DNA from: Candidatus Nealsonbacteria bacterium RIFOXYB1_FULL_40_15
GTDB taxonomy: Bacteria > Patescibacteriota > Minisyncoccia > Minisyncoccales > GWA2-38-27
DNA: 37,738 bases
Reading direction: 5' to 3'
Assembly (NCBI GenBank): GCA_001821555.1
Contig: MHMM01000009.1
Location: 1 to 37,738 of the forward strand
Each line of letters begins with the position of its first letter. The first letter of the stretch is position 1. Below, one piece after another: positions 8,834-16,809 of this stretch. The notes beneath the pieces were generated by a model, which saw only the letters and a program-made list of their open reading frames with translations, was not told where the DNA came from and did no database searches. The translations under genes and the position numbers were made by a program.

Positions 8834-8881
8834 AAATCTACAGAGGCCCCTGCCTTGCCGGCAGGCGCCCTCTGTAGATTT
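8834..8881. repeat. Long GC-capped inverted repeat
   Basis: Thirteen-bp perfect arms (8834-8846, starting AAATCTACAGAGG, and 8869-8881) enclose an inner CCTGCC/GGCAGG hairpin. It lies in the intergenic space just before a strong promoter and could be a terminator-like or REP-like palindrome. Confidence 0.7.
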
Positions 8882-8885
8882 GCTA

Positions 8886-8913
8886 TTGACAAGGGATTGT
8901 GATTTGGTAAAAT
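8886..8913 (+). promoter_or_regulatory. Promoter of the structured RNA
   Basis: TTGACA (8886-8891), 16-bp spacer, TAAAAT (8908-8913), with predicted +1 at about 8920, exactly where the long-range pairing segment begins. No coding start is served by it. Confidence 0.65.
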
Positions 8914-8919
8914 ACAGTT

Positions 8920-9124
8920 GTTCTTAGGCGATGACTGTATTCTCAAAAGAGAATCGCGAAAACAACGTTTTCAACAATTGGAAGCGTTGTTTTCTTTTGT
9001 GTTAGCATATATAATAACTTTTGCGGAGAGTATGGAGAGTGTTGTCTGCCAGTGCAGATCGTTGCCTAAGAACCAGCCGATTCTCCTTGAGGGAATACGG
9101 TGCAACTCCGTCGCTCTCCGCCCA
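8920..9124 (+). ncRNA. Candidate pseudoknotted non-coding RNA with tRNA-like 3' domain
   Basis: The predicted transcript starts at 8920 and has no credible ORF. Visible helices: 8920-8929 with 9064-9073 (10 bp perfect, GTTCTTAGGC with GCCTAAGAAC); hairpin 8939-8954 (AAAA loop); hairpin 8958-8994 (10-bp stem); 9023-9030 with 9114-9121 (GCGGAGAG with CTCTCCGC, 8 bp); hairpin 9045-9058; and hairpin 9097-9111 with a 7-nt loop. The first and fourth helices cross, giving a pseudoknot. The 3' part resembles the acceptor/T-arm of tRNA-Ser (GGAGAGT with GCTCTCC, then G, CCCA) but has no anticodon arm. I find no tmRNA, RNase P, SRP or 6S signature. The 3' end is uncertain; the transcript may run into tRNA-Lys and be processed. 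Confidence 0.55.
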
Positions 9125-9151
9125 AAAATGTATTACTGAACAGTAAAAATG

Positions 9152-9180
9152 TTGACGATCTGGCTATTTTATTTTAATGT
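9152..9180 (+). promoter_or_regulatory. Promoter of tRNA-Lys
   Basis: TTGACG (9152-9157), 17-bp spacer, TAATGT (9175-9180), 9 bp before the first base of the tRNA. Confidence 0.5.
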
Positions 9181-9189
9181 TGTTTTATT

Positions 9190-9262
9190 GCCCTCATAGC
9201 TCAATTGGCAGAGCAGATCCCTCTTAAGGATAAGGTTGTAGGTTCAAATCCTACTGGGGGCA
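9190..9262 (+). tRNA. tRNA-Lys (CTT)
   Basis: 73-nt cloverleaf: 7-bp acceptor (GCCCTCA with TGGGGGC), D-arm GCTC/GAGC, anticodon loop CTCTTAA giving CTT, T-arm GTAGG-TTCAAAT-CCTAC, discriminator A. The 27:43 pair is a G-A mismatch. CCA is not encoded, so it depends on the CCA-adding enzyme encoded at 16964. Confidence 0.93.
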
Positions 9263-9265
9263 CTA

Positions 9266-9294
9266 TTGACAAAACATCTCAAATATGCTACAAT
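9266..9294 (+). promoter_or_regulatory. Strong promoter of the 9357 gene
   Basis: Consensus TTGACA (9266-9271), 17-bp spacer, TACAAT (9289-9294), starting only 4 bp after tRNA-Lys. It gives a leader of about 55 nt before the ATG at 9357. Confidence 0.75.
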
Positions 9295-9356
9295 TAAAGC
9301 ATAGAAGCTAAGATTGTCTTGGCTTAAGGGAATGCTCTTTTTGCAAGGGGAAGATC

Positions 9357-9824
9357 ATGAGAACGATCGCAATAGTTGTTCTGTCTGTGGTGGCACTGAT
9401 TCTCGGGATGGTCGTTGGGTCCGTTGTTTCCCGGCAGAATGTCGAGGCATACAACGAATCTTCGGCGGAGGTCGGGGAGAGTGAGGGACATGCGGGGTTG
9501 GCTTTCGGCAACGAGAACTATGCTGTTCTCGTCTACTACGACAATCCCGGGTTCTCGGTTGTCGCTCTTGATTTCAATGCCGTAGGGAACTATCCCACGG
9601 CACGGAGCATCTATTTCGAAAACATGGAGCAGCTCCGGTCGGCATGGCAGAAGGCCATGGTAAAGCAGGCGACGGTCGGCAATGCCCAGACGGAGATCCC
9701 GTTCATTCCGGCGGAAGACACGACCGGAGTCGTGGTGAAGCGGCCGGAGCCCATTCTCCGGTGGAGTCGCCCCGTGATCCCGGCGGAAGACTCGGAGGGA
9801 GTGGTTGATCGGACGGAAAACTAA
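9357..9824 (+). CDS. Hypothetical exported protein, GC-rich orphan
   Basis: 155 residues. Residues about 4-24 form a signal anchor (IAIVVLSVVALILGMVVGSVV); the rest is hydrophilic. A repeated motif IPAEDTTGVV / IPAEDSEGVV near the C-terminus is visible. AAGGGGA lies at a good distance before the ATG. The gene has its own strong promoter and its own terminator (9850-9885). Its base composition is clearly richer in GC than its neighbours (many CGG, GCC, GTC codons), a sign of different ancestry or expression class. No family recognised. Confidence 0.8.
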   Translation: MRTIAIVVLSVVALILGMVVGSVVSRQNVEAYNESSAEVGESEGHAGLAFGNENYAVLVYYDNPGFSVVALDFNAVGNYPTARSIYFENMEQLRSAWQKAMVKQATVGNAQTEIPFIPAEDTTGVVVKRPEPILRWSRPVIPAEDSEGVVDRTEN

Positions 9825-9849
9825 CCATCCGGCATCCTCCATGAAAGCC

Positions 9850-9885
9850 AAGGCCCAATTCTTCGGAAGCGGGCCTTTTATTTTT
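9850..9885 (+). terminator. Rho-independent terminator
   Basis: AAGGCCC (9850-9856) pairs with GGGCCTT (9871-9877), with a 14-nt loop and a T-rich tail. It ends the 9357 transcription unit. Confidence 0.85.
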
Positions 9886-9961
9886 GGAAAAAACAGGGTA
9901 TGATTTAAACAATAGAAATAACAGGAAAACATAAAGATATATAATATTCAGACCATATAAA

Positions 9962-10531
9962 ATGAAGAATAAAAAAATATTAGTTGGCATTGTAATTTTG
10001 ATTGCCGTCGCAGCCATTTTTTTATTTTTAAAGAAAAACAGCATCCCGGGCGAAGAAAATAGACCGGCAGAAAATATTAGCTGGAATGATCTTCTGCCTC
10101 AAGCAGAAGAGGTTATAAAACAGAAGTTCGGAGGCGAGAATTTGAGGCAGATAGGAATATATGAAGAAGGAGACATAACGGGAGACGGAATTCCGGAGGC
10201 GTTGGTATATACCGGTTTGGGAGGGGCATATACGGATCAGCTTGTGCTAATGATAATGGAAAATCAAAAACCTGCCTTCGCAAAATTCAAAGAAAAGAAC
10301 GGGAATATTTCAGGGCTTGTTTTCTTGTCGGGCTCTTCTGTCCGCCATGGGGAATTGGTGGAAATGATCCCAGAAGATAAAGCAGTTTATTCTGCCAGCT
10401 GGAGTATGTCCGAATCAGGGGAAATGGAAGAATGTTTGGTGGATGTTTATCTATGGAACGGATATCTATTTGAATACAGCGATGTTCTAAGCGGAGGATC
10501 CGAGCAGGCCTTGTGCAAAGAGCTGTATTGA
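9962..10531 (+). CDS. Membrane-anchored hypothetical protein
   Basis: 189 residues. A basic start (MKNKK) and a helix at about 6-23 (LVGIVILIAVAAIFLFL) anchor an outer domain. The stretch EEGDITGDGIPEALVYTG resembles the Asp-rich turn of FG-GAP/VCBS-like calcium-binding repeats (D-x-T-G-D-G-x-x-E), seen once. Two cysteines (C161-like ECLVDV and ALCKELY) near the C-terminus may pair. TATAAT at 9940-9945 lies 16 nt before the ATG, so the leader is very short and has no ribosome-binding site. Function unknown. Confidence 0.8.
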   Translation: MKNKKILVGIVILIAVAAIFLFLKKNSIPGEENRPAENISWNDLLPQAEEVIKQKFGGENLRQIGIYEEGDITGDGIPEALVYTGLGGAYTDQLVLMIMENQKPAFAKFKEKNGNISGLVFLSGSSVRHGELVEMIPEDKAVYSASWSMSESGEMEECLVDVYLWNGYLFEYSDVLSGGSEQALCKELY

Positions 10532-10556
10532 CTTTTCAGTTAAATTGAGGTAGATT
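10528..10556 (+). promoter_or_regulatory. Promoter of the rpsO-NYN-pnp cluster
   Basis: TTGACT (10528-10533), 17-bp spacer, TAGATT (10551-10556), about 20 nt before the rpsO ATG. It overlaps the stop of the previous gene. Confidence 0.55.
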
Positions 10557-10576
10557 AGAAAAAATAACAAAAGCTT

Positions 10577-10846
10577 ATGCTTACACAAGAAGAAAAAACC
10601 CAACTGATAGAAAAATACAAACTGCACGACGCTGATACAGGATCTTCCGAAGTCCAGGTTGTGTTGCTTTCAGAGGAAATAGACAGGTTGCTTTCTCATC
10701 TTAAAATCCATCCCAAGGATTTTCATTCTAAGAGGGGCCTTTTGAAGATGGTTTCAAAAAGAAGAAAATTAATGAGCTATCTTAAAGGCACGGATGAAAA
10801 GAGATATGAAGAGCTTGTTAAAAAAGCAGGATTAAAGAGCAAATAA
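10577..10846 (+). CDS. rpsO: 30S ribosomal protein S15
   Basis: 89 residues, the usual length. It binds 16S rRNA in the central domain and nucleates platform assembly. Family signatures: DTGSSEVQVVLLSEEI, LLSHLKIHPKDFHSKRGL and a KRRKLMSYLK run, matching the conserved helical protein. It starts an rpsO-NYN-pnp cluster; rpsO-pnp adjacency is classic in bacteria. The leader is about 14 nt and has no Shine-Dalgarno. Confidence 0.97.
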   Translation: MLTQEEKTQLIEKYKLHDADTGSSEVQVVLLSEEIDRLLSHLKIHPKDFHSKRGLLKMVSKRRKLMSYLKGTDEKRYEELVKKAGLKSK

Positions 10847-10848
10847 TA

Positions 10849-11352
10849 ATGGTTATTAAACATCCAGGGCAGAGAGTCGGAGTATTGATAGATGTTCAGA
10901 ATCTTTACCATTCAGCCAAAAATCTTTACGGAGCCAGAGTTAACTTCAGGGAAATCCTGAAGCTTGCTGTTTCAAATAGAAACCTGATACGGGTTTTTGG
11001 ATATGTCGTAAGCACTAAAACAGGAGAAGAAAGGCCTTTTTTTGAGGCCCTTACGAATCTTGGGATAGAAACGAGAGTAAGGGAGCTTCAGGAATTTTAC
11101 GGCGGAGCCAAGAAGGCCGACTGGGACGTGGGGATAGTTATAGATGCCGTGAGACTTTCTCCCAGTGTAGATGTCCTGGTTTTGGTTTCAGGAGACGGTG
11201 ATTTTATCTCCCTCGTTGAGTATCTTAAAAACCAAGGGAAAAGAGTGGAGGTGATAGCTTTTGGGAAATCGGCGTCCGGAAAGCTGAAGGAGATATCAGA
11301 CGAATTCTTGGATTTGTGCGAAAATTCAAGAAAGTATTTACTTAAAAAATAA
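10849..11352 (+). CDS. NYN-domain (LabA/DUF88-like) putative ribonuclease
   Basis: 167 residues, starting 2 nt after rpsO. The NYN domain of the PIN-like nuclease superfamily shows its acidic residues: LIDVQNLY (first Asp), KADWDVGIVIDA (Asp pair) and LVSGDGDF (Asp pair). A predicted RNA-cleaving or processing activity fits its place between rpsO and pnp, both RNA-related. There is no membrane segment, so it is cytosolic. Substrate unknown. Confidence 0.9.
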   Translation: MVIKHPGQRVGVLIDVQNLYHSAKNLYGARVNFREILKLAVSNRNLIRVFGYVVSTKTGEERPFFEALTNLGIETRVRELQEFYGGAKKADWDVGIVIDAVRLSPSVDVLVLVSGDGDFISLVEYLKNQGKRVEVIAFGKSASGKLKEISDEFLDLCENSRKYLLKK

Positions 11353-11440
11353 GGGGGCATTTATACTAATCACATACTAATGGTACGGATGAAAATCGGT
11401 GTCATCAGCATGTTATTCGTATCTTTGCCTCTTAATAAAT

Positions 11441-13525
11441 ATGAAATTCAACGTAAGTTTAGGGGCGAAGAATATAGAGCTGGAAGTTGATAAGTTGGCC
11501 GAGCAAGCCTCGGGTTCTGTAACTGCAAGATGCGGAGATACTTTGGTTTTGACAACTTGCACTATGGGGCAGGAAAAGCCGGATTTGGGATTTTTCCCTC
11601 TCACAGTGGAATATCAGGAAAGATATTATGCCGCAGGAAAAATAAAGGGCGCAAGGTATATAAGAAGGGAGGGAAAGCCCTCGGATGAAGCAGTTTGCAA
11701 TGCCCGCCTGATAGACAGATCTATAAGGCCCCTGTTTCCTGAAAATCTTAACAGGGAGGTGCAGGTAATTTCAACTGTTCTTTCTTGGGACGGAGAAAAC
11801 GATCCTGATATCTTAAGTCTTGTCTCGGCTTCGGCTGCCTTAAACATTTCCGATATTCCTTGGGCAGGGCCTATAGGAGCTGTAAGAGTTTCAAAGAAAA
11901 ACGGAGAGCTTTTAATAAATGGATCCTATGAAGAAAGAAATGAAGCCGAATCAGATATGGTTTTATCCGGCCTCCAGAGAGAAGAATTGCTTATAAACAT
12001 GATAGAGGGGGGATTTAACGAGGCGGGAGAAGATCTGATCCTTGAATCTTATGATTCTGCGGAAAAAGAAATAAGAAAACTCATTGATATCCAGGATCAA
12101 ATGCGTCAAAAATTCGGCAAAGAAAAGATTGTTCTTCCCGAAAGACAGAAAGATTTGGAGTTGGAGGAATCATTAAGAAAAGAATTCGGAGAAAAAATCT
12201 CTCAGGTCTTTTTCCAAAAAGATAAACAGCAAAAAACTCTCCAGATGGATTTAATCAAAAAAGAAATAGTTGATTCTTTGGGAGATGATGAGGAGAAGAT
12301 AAAATATGCCGAAAAATTCTTTGAATCAGAACAGGATAGAATGGTTCATGAGAATATTATCAAGCACGGGAAAAGAGCGGACGGAAGAATGCTTGATGAG
12401 GTTAGGGAGATAAGTTGCCAGGTGGGCTCTATCCCCAGAGCTCATGGGTCCGGCCTTTTTTGCAGAGGAATTACCAAAGCCCTTTCAATATTAACGCTAG
12501 GATCTCCGGGAGACCAGCAACTGATAGAAAGCATGGAAGTGGCCGGAAAAAAAAGGTTTATGCACCATTATAATTTTCCCCCTTATTCTGTCGGAGAGGT
12601 GAGCCCTTTGAGGGGTCCCGGAAGAAGAGAAATAGGCCATGGAGCTCTTGCTGAAAAAGCCCTTATGCCGTTAATACCCAATTTTGACGATTTTCCTTAT
12701 ACTATAAGGATAGTTTCTGAAATGATGTCTTCTAACGGATCCACCTCGCAAGCATCCATATCTAGTTCTTCTCTAGCGCTAATGGATGCCGGAGTTCCTA
12801 TAAAAAGACCGGCTGCAGGCATCGCAATTGGATTGGCCGTAGATAAAGAAACTAAAGAATGGAAAACCATGACCGATATCCAGGGGCCCGAAGACCACCA
12901 TGGAGGGATGGATTTTAAAATAGCCGGAACAGCCGAAGGAATCACTGCGATACAAATGGATGTAAAAGTAGAGGGAATCTCAAGGGAAATAATAAAGGAT
13001 GCGCTGGAAAAAGGAAAAAAGGCCAGGATTGAAATCCTAAAAGAAATAAAAAAAACAATTCCGGAGCCGAGAAAAGAGCTTTCTCCCTATGCTCCCAGAA
13101 TAATAACTATTCAGATAAATCCTGATAAAATAAGAGAAGTGATAGGCCCGGGAGGAAAGGTAATAAACGAGATTATAGAAGAAACCGGGGTTCAGATAGA
13201 TATTCAGGACTCTGGAATTATATTTATAACCTCGGAGAAAGAGGAAGCCGCCAAAAAAGCTGTTTTGTGGATTGAGAATATAACAAGAGAGGTTAAGGCG
13301 GGAGAAACCTTTGAAGGAAGAGTCAAAAGAATACTTGACTTCGGGGCATTTGTTGAAATACTTCCCGGCCAGGAGGGACTAATCCATATATCAAAGCTTT
13401 CCAAAAAAAGAGTTGTAAAAGTAGAGGATGTGGTCAAGGTGGGAGATGTCGTTTCGGTCAAGGTTTTAGAAATAGACAGCCAGGGAAGAATAAACCTAGG
13501 CCTGATCCAAAAAGATTCTCAATAA
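11441..13525 (+). CDS. pnp: Polyribonucleotide nucleotidyltransferase (PNPase)
   Basis: 694 residues, normal length. It is a phosphorolytic 3'-5' exoribonuclease and RNA-tailing enzyme. Domains in order: first RNase PH domain (about 1-210), helical linker, second RNase PH domain (about 310-540, with SSNGSTSQAS and ITDIQGPEDHHGGMDFK-type motifs), KH domain (IGPGGKVINEIIEETG, about 565-620) and S1 domain (GETFEGRVKRILDFGAFVEI to LIQ, about 622-690). The start is taken at ATG 11441 (MKFNVSLGAKN), where homology begins. An upstream in-frame codon at 11399 adds an unrelated peptide. No ribosome-binding site is seen. Confidence 0.97.
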   Translation: MKFNVSLGAKNIELEVDKLAEQASGSVTARCGDTLVLTTCTMGQEKPDLGFFPLTVEYQERYYAAGKIKGARYIRREGKPSDEAVCNARLIDRSIRPLFPENLNREVQVISTVLSWDGENDPDILSLVSASAALNISDIPWAGPIGAVRVSKKNGELLINGSYEERNEAESDMVLSGLQREELLINMIEGGFNEAGEDLILESYDSAEKEIRKLIDIQDQMRQKFGKEKIVLPERQKDLELEESLRKEFGEKISQVFFQKDKQQKTLQMDLIKKEIVDSLGDDEEKIKYAEKFFESEQDRMVHENIIKHGKRADGRMLDEVREISCQVGSIPRAHGSGLFCRGITKALSILTLGSPGDQQLIESMEVAGKKRFMHHYNFPPYSVGEVSPLRGPGRREIGHGALAEKALMPLIPNFDDFPYTIRIVSEMMSSNGSTSQASISSSSLALMDAGVPIKRPAAGIAIGLAVDKETKEWKTMTDIQGPEDHHGGMDFKIAGTAEGITAIQMDVKVEGISREIIKDALEKGKKARIEILKEIKKTIPEPRKELSPYAPRIITIQINPDKIREVIGPGGKVINEIIEETGVQIDIQDSGIIFITSEKEEAAKKAVLWIENITREVKAGETFEGRVKRILDFGAFVEILPGQEGLIHISKLSKKRVVKVEDVVKVGDVVSVKVLEIDSQGRINLGLIQKDSQ

Positions 13526-13555
13526 AATCTTAGAATATATTAACAATGGAGAGCG

Positions 13556-13585
13556 TTGCAGTTTTAACGCTAGAAATGGTATAAT
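13556..13585 (+). promoter_or_regulatory. Promoter of the coiled-coil/PG-binding gene
   Basis: TTGCAG (13556-13561), 18-bp spacer, TATAAT (13580-13585), ATG 6 nt later at 13592. Leaderless arrangement. Confidence 0.7.
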
Positions 13586-13591
13586 CCACAA

Positions 13592-16426
13592 ATGGATCTG
13601 AATCTCTCTATTTCCAAAGAAAAGATAAGGACAATGGCTAAAGATATAGCATTGGCCCAAGGCAAAGTTGTCCTTAAAAAGGATAATCCTGAAGAAAAGA
13701 AGGATGCTTTGGTTGCAGAACAAAGAAGGATGATGGATGAAGAAAGGAGGATTAAAGAACTTGAGGATCAGGGGAGAAAAATGTCAGAGGAAGCAAAGAT
13801 TAAAGCAGAGAGAGAAAAAGCAGAATTAGAAGCCATAAAAACCAAAGAGGAGAATAAAAGAAGAGAGGAAATTGCTCTTCAAGAAGAAAGAAAGAGGGCT
13901 GAAGAGGAGCAGAGAAAAAGAGAGAAGACATTGGCTGAAGCCCAAAAAATAGAAGAAGAAAGGGCAAAAAAGGAAGCAGAAGCCAAGAGGTTTGAAGAAG
14001 AAAATAAGAGGAGGGAGGAAGCAGCCAGGATGGCGGCCCTTCAAGAAGAAAGAAAGAGGGCTGAAGAGGAGCAGAGAAAAAGAGAGGAAGCATTAGAAAA
14101 AGCCAGGAAGGCCGAAGAAGAAAAACAAAAAATATTAAAAGAAGCCGAAGACGCTAGGAGGATAAAAGAACAAAATAGAACCCAGAAAGAAAAGCTTCTA
14201 GAAGAAAAAGCGAGAATAGCTAAACAGAAGAATGCTTTGGAATTGGAGCAGACCAGCGTTGCCCAAGAAAAACAGCCGTTGGAAGATAGGAAGAAAAAAT
14301 TAGTTTCAAGACTTAAAACAGTTGAAGAAAAATACAAAGAGATAGAAGATCAGGAGAAAAGAATAGAAGAAAAACAGGAAATGCTGGAGCTTGAAGAAGA
14401 AAAAGCGAAAACTCCAGAAGAAAAGAGGCCTTTGGAGAAAGAAAGATGGGATACAGAGGTTAAGAGAAAGGAACTGGAAGAAGCAAGGTGGCCCTGGGAC
14501 GCAAAGCTTGAAGAGATAGAAAAACAGCTTTTGGAAGTTGAGGAGCAGGAGAAAGCATTTCTGTCAAAAGAATCAGAGCTTAAAATTAGAATTCAAAAAC
14601 TTGCCAAAGATGAAGAAAAAGTCCTTCTGGAAATAGAAAAAGAGGATATAGCGGAGGAGGCGAAAAGGATTGATAAATCCATAGATGCTTTAGGGAAAGA
14701 AGCAGATATTCTTTTTAACAGATTTGAGGGATCGAAAAAGAAGTTTGCAGAAGCATTAGAGAAAGAAAAGAGAATCGGAGAAGAAAAAAGAAGCGTGGAA
14801 GAGCGGGAGAAGGCGGCATCTTCTTTGGAAGAAAGAAGAAATCTTGAAAAAGAAAGGTGGTCTTTAGCTGAAAAAAGAAGGCAGTTTGAAACAGAAAGAT
14901 GGAATATTGAGAAAGAGAGGAACGAGATAGCAAAACAACTTTCTATTTGCCAGAGCAGGATTAAAGCTGCGGCTTCTAAAAAAGAGGCAGGGATTAAAAG
15001 AATTGAAGAAATTGGAAAAGAACTGGGGACAACTCCAAAAATTATTGAAAAGAAAGAAGATCTACCCATCAAAAGAGAAGATATTCCTGTTAAAAAAGAA
15101 GAACCCCCTGTTAAAGAAGAAAATCCTCCTATTGAAGAAGAACTTCCCAAAAAAGAAGTCATCAGGGTTATAGAAAAGCCGGCAAATCCTTCAGAAGATA
15201 AAAGATCAAGGATTGAAGTCGCCAGAAAAAGAATAGAAGGTCTGAAGAATATGTCCCCTGAAAAAAAAGAAGAAGATGTTTCGGCGGTCGTTCAGAGAGA
15301 GATAGAAAAGAAGGAAGTGCAAAAGATGATGGAGGAGTCCATGAAAAGAGAGGAATTAGCAGCGAGATTAAGAAATCCGGTTGAATCTCCGGCTCCTATC
15401 GCAGAGAACAAAGAGGATATAGACGAGATTATAAGGATAGTTCCTAAAAAACCCAGCTGGAAAGAAAAGCTTTTTGCCAGAATAATCATAGTAGCCGCAG
15501 TCCTTGTGGTTCTTACGGGAATACTTACTTTTTGGTACTGGTACTTTAAAATAAGGACACAGCCTCCTATTATAGAAAATGGAGAAGAAATAGAGGTTCC
15601 CGTTGCATTGTTTGAAATAAAAGATATGGCAACTATTGATTTTTCTAATCAAGAAGATCTTCTTTCTCAACTTAAGGATCTTATTGAAATATGGCATCCC
15701 GACAACCGATTCAAAAGAATAATATTAAAAAGAGGCGGGAAGATAATAGGATTGAAAGAGTTCTTGGAAAATATTTCTGCTGACATTCCTTTTGAATTCT
15801 TTAATGCGACGGAAGATAATCTTACACTTTTTATGTATTCCCAGCCCCAAGGGAACAAACTTGGCTTTGCGGCCAAAGTCAAAAACAGAGATGCTTTGTC
15901 TTCGGCAATGTCTTCTTCTGAAGAATCATTAGAAGGGTATTTCGGGAATTTATTTTCTGTTTTGACCGTAAAAACTCCTATTCAGGCAGTATTTAAAAAC
16001 TCAAAACAGATTGAAGGATATTCAGGCCCCGACTTCAGGTTTAAGGCCATTGCAAACAATGATCTGGGAATATGCTATCATATATCAGACCACTATTTTA
16101 TTTTTTCAAGCTCCTTTAAATCTATGGAAGAATCAATAGCGAAACTATCTTATGAATTGGAGGGGAAGATGATTGTAAAGGATCTTAAGGTAGGAGATCA
16201 GGGCAGGCAGGTGGAACTGTTGCAAAAATGGCTTGCAAATGATATAGAGATATATCCTGAAAAACTTATCAACGGCTCATTTGGGGAGGTGACGAAAAAA
16301 GCGGTTATAAGGTTTCAAGAAAGATATTCAAGAGAGATTTTAGAGCCCCAGCAGCTTAAAAAGGGGACGGGCATTGTTGACCTGTCCACAAGAGAAAAAC
16401 TTAACGGATTATATTCTGAATTTTAA
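13592..16426 (+). CDS. Giant coiled-coil, single-TM, peptidoglycan-binding protein
   Basis: 944 residues. About 1-620 is almost entirely Lys, Glu, Arg and Ala: a very long, probably cytosolic coiled coil with repeats such as EERKRAEEEQRKRE. One membrane helix follows (about 629-652, IIIVAAVLVVLTGILTFWYWY). The outer part (about 655-944) has an unassigned domain and ends in a PG-binding-1-like module (LKVGDQGRQVELLQKWLAND ... VIRFQERY). The layout would connect a cytosolic rod to the cell wall, so a structural, cell-shape or polar-anchoring role is plausible but inferred. A perfect 48-bp direct repeat sits in the coiled-coil region. Leaderless start, supported by the promoter at 13556-13585. 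It is followed by a DksA-type gene 5 nt later. Confidence 0.9.
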   Translation: MDLNLSISKEKIRTMAKDIALAQGKVVLKKDNPEEKKDALVAEQRRMMDEERRIKELEDQGRKMSEEAKIKAEREKAELEAIKTKEENKRREEIALQEERKRAEEEQRKREKTLAEAQKIEEERAKKEAEAKRFEEENKRREEAARMAALQEERKRAEEEQRKREEALEKARKAEEEKQKILKEAEDARRIKEQNRTQKEKLLEEKARIAKQKNALELEQTSVAQEKQPLEDRKKKLVSRLKTVEEKYKEIEDQEKRIEEKQEMLELEEEKAKTPEEKRPLEKERWDTEVKRKELEEARWPWDAKLEEIEKQLLEVEEQEKAFLSKESELKIRIQKLAKDEEKVLLEIEKEDIAEEAKRIDKSIDALGKEADILFNRFEGSKKKFAEALEKEKRIGEEKRSVEEREKAASSLEERRNLEKERWSLAEKRRQFETERWNIEKERNEIAKQLSICQSRIKAAASKKEAGIKRIEEIGKELGTTPKIIEKKEDLPIKREDIPVKKEEPPVKEENPPIEEELPKKEVIRVIEKPANPSEDKRSRIEVARKRIEGLKNMSPEKKEEDVSAVVQREIEKKEVQKMMEESMKREELAARLRNPVESPAPIAENKEDIDEIIRIVPKKPSWKEKLFARIIIVAAVLVVLTGILTFWYWYFKIRTQPPIIENGEEIEVPVALFEIKDMATIDFSNQEDLLSQLKDLIEIWHPDNRFKRIILKRGGKIIGLKEFLENISADIPFEFFNATEDNLTLFMYSQPQGNKLGFAAKVKNRDALSSAMSSSEESLEGYFGNLFSVLTVKTPIQAVFKNSKQIEGYSGPDFRFKAIANNDLGICYHISDHYFIFSSSFKSMEESIAKLSYELEGKMIVKDLKVGDQGRQVELLQKWLANDIEIYPEKLINGSFGEVTKKAVIRFQERYSREILEPQQLKKGTGIVDLSTREKLNGLYSEF
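13877..13924 (+). repeat. 48-bp direct repeat, copy 1
   Basis: Identical to 14039-14086, 162 bp (54 codons) apart. It encodes the LQEERKRAEEEQRKRE segment of the coiled coil, and so marks a recent internal duplication. Confidence 0.9.
14039..14086 (+). repeat. 48-bp direct repeat, copy 2
   Basis: Second identical copy of the coiled-coil coding repeat. Phase is kept, so the coiled-coil length can change by unequal recombination without breaking the frame. Confidence 0.9.
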
Positions 16427-16431
16427 CAAAT

Positions 16432-16809
16432 ATGGATAAAAAACTTTTGAAAGAACTTGAAGAAAAATTAGAAAAACAAAAAGAAGAGCTGGAAAAGCAC
16501 CTTTCCAGGTTTGCAAGCAAAGATCAGGAGATGAAGGGAGACTGGGATACAAAATATCCTAAAATGGCTCCTGGGGCGACTGGAAGCCAGGCCTTAGAGG
16601 AGGCGGCCGATGAGGTGGAGGCCTATTCAAATATGCTTCCGGTGGAACACAATATGGAATTAAGACTAAAAGACGTCGAGCTTGCTCTGGGAAAAATGAA
16701 AAAAGGGAATTACGGAATTTGCGAAAATTGTAAAAAAGAGATGGACGAAGAAAGATTAAAGGTTTATCCTGAAGCTAGGTTTTGCCTGGATTGCGACAAG
16801 AAAAAATGA
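16432..16809 (+). CDS. DksA/TraR-type C4 zinc-finger protein
   Basis: 125 residues. An N-terminal coiled coil (KELEEKLEKQKEELEKHL) is followed by the C4 zinc finger CENCKKEMDEERLKVYPEAR...FCLDC near the C-terminus, the standard TraR/DksA arrangement. Proteins of this family act on RNA polymerase through its secondary channel; whether this one does is inferred. It begins 5 nt after the preceding gene. Its TGA stop overlaps the last base of the opposite-strand tRNA-Arg. Confidence 0.92.
   Translation: MDKKLLKELEEKLEKQKEELEKHLSRFASKDQEMKGDWDTKYPKMAPGATGSQALEEAADEVEAYSNMLPVEHNMELRLKDVELALGKMKKGNYGICENCKKEMDEERLKVYPEARFCLDCDKKK

Noticed and set aside
8920-9124. tmRNA, RNase P RNA, SRP RNA or 6S RNA
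   Set aside because: No tag peptide, no GAGGAAAGTCC-type RNase P core, no SRP apical motif and no single long rod with central bubble.
8918-9139. 73-residue ORF over the structured RNA
   Set aside because: Start has no ribosome-binding site, composition is not protein-like, and the region is full of paired segments.
14593-15162. 189-residue Ser/Leu/Phe-rich minus-strand ORF
   Set aside because: Mirror image of the Lys/Glu-rich coiled-coil gene; composition is what the opposite strand of such codons must give.
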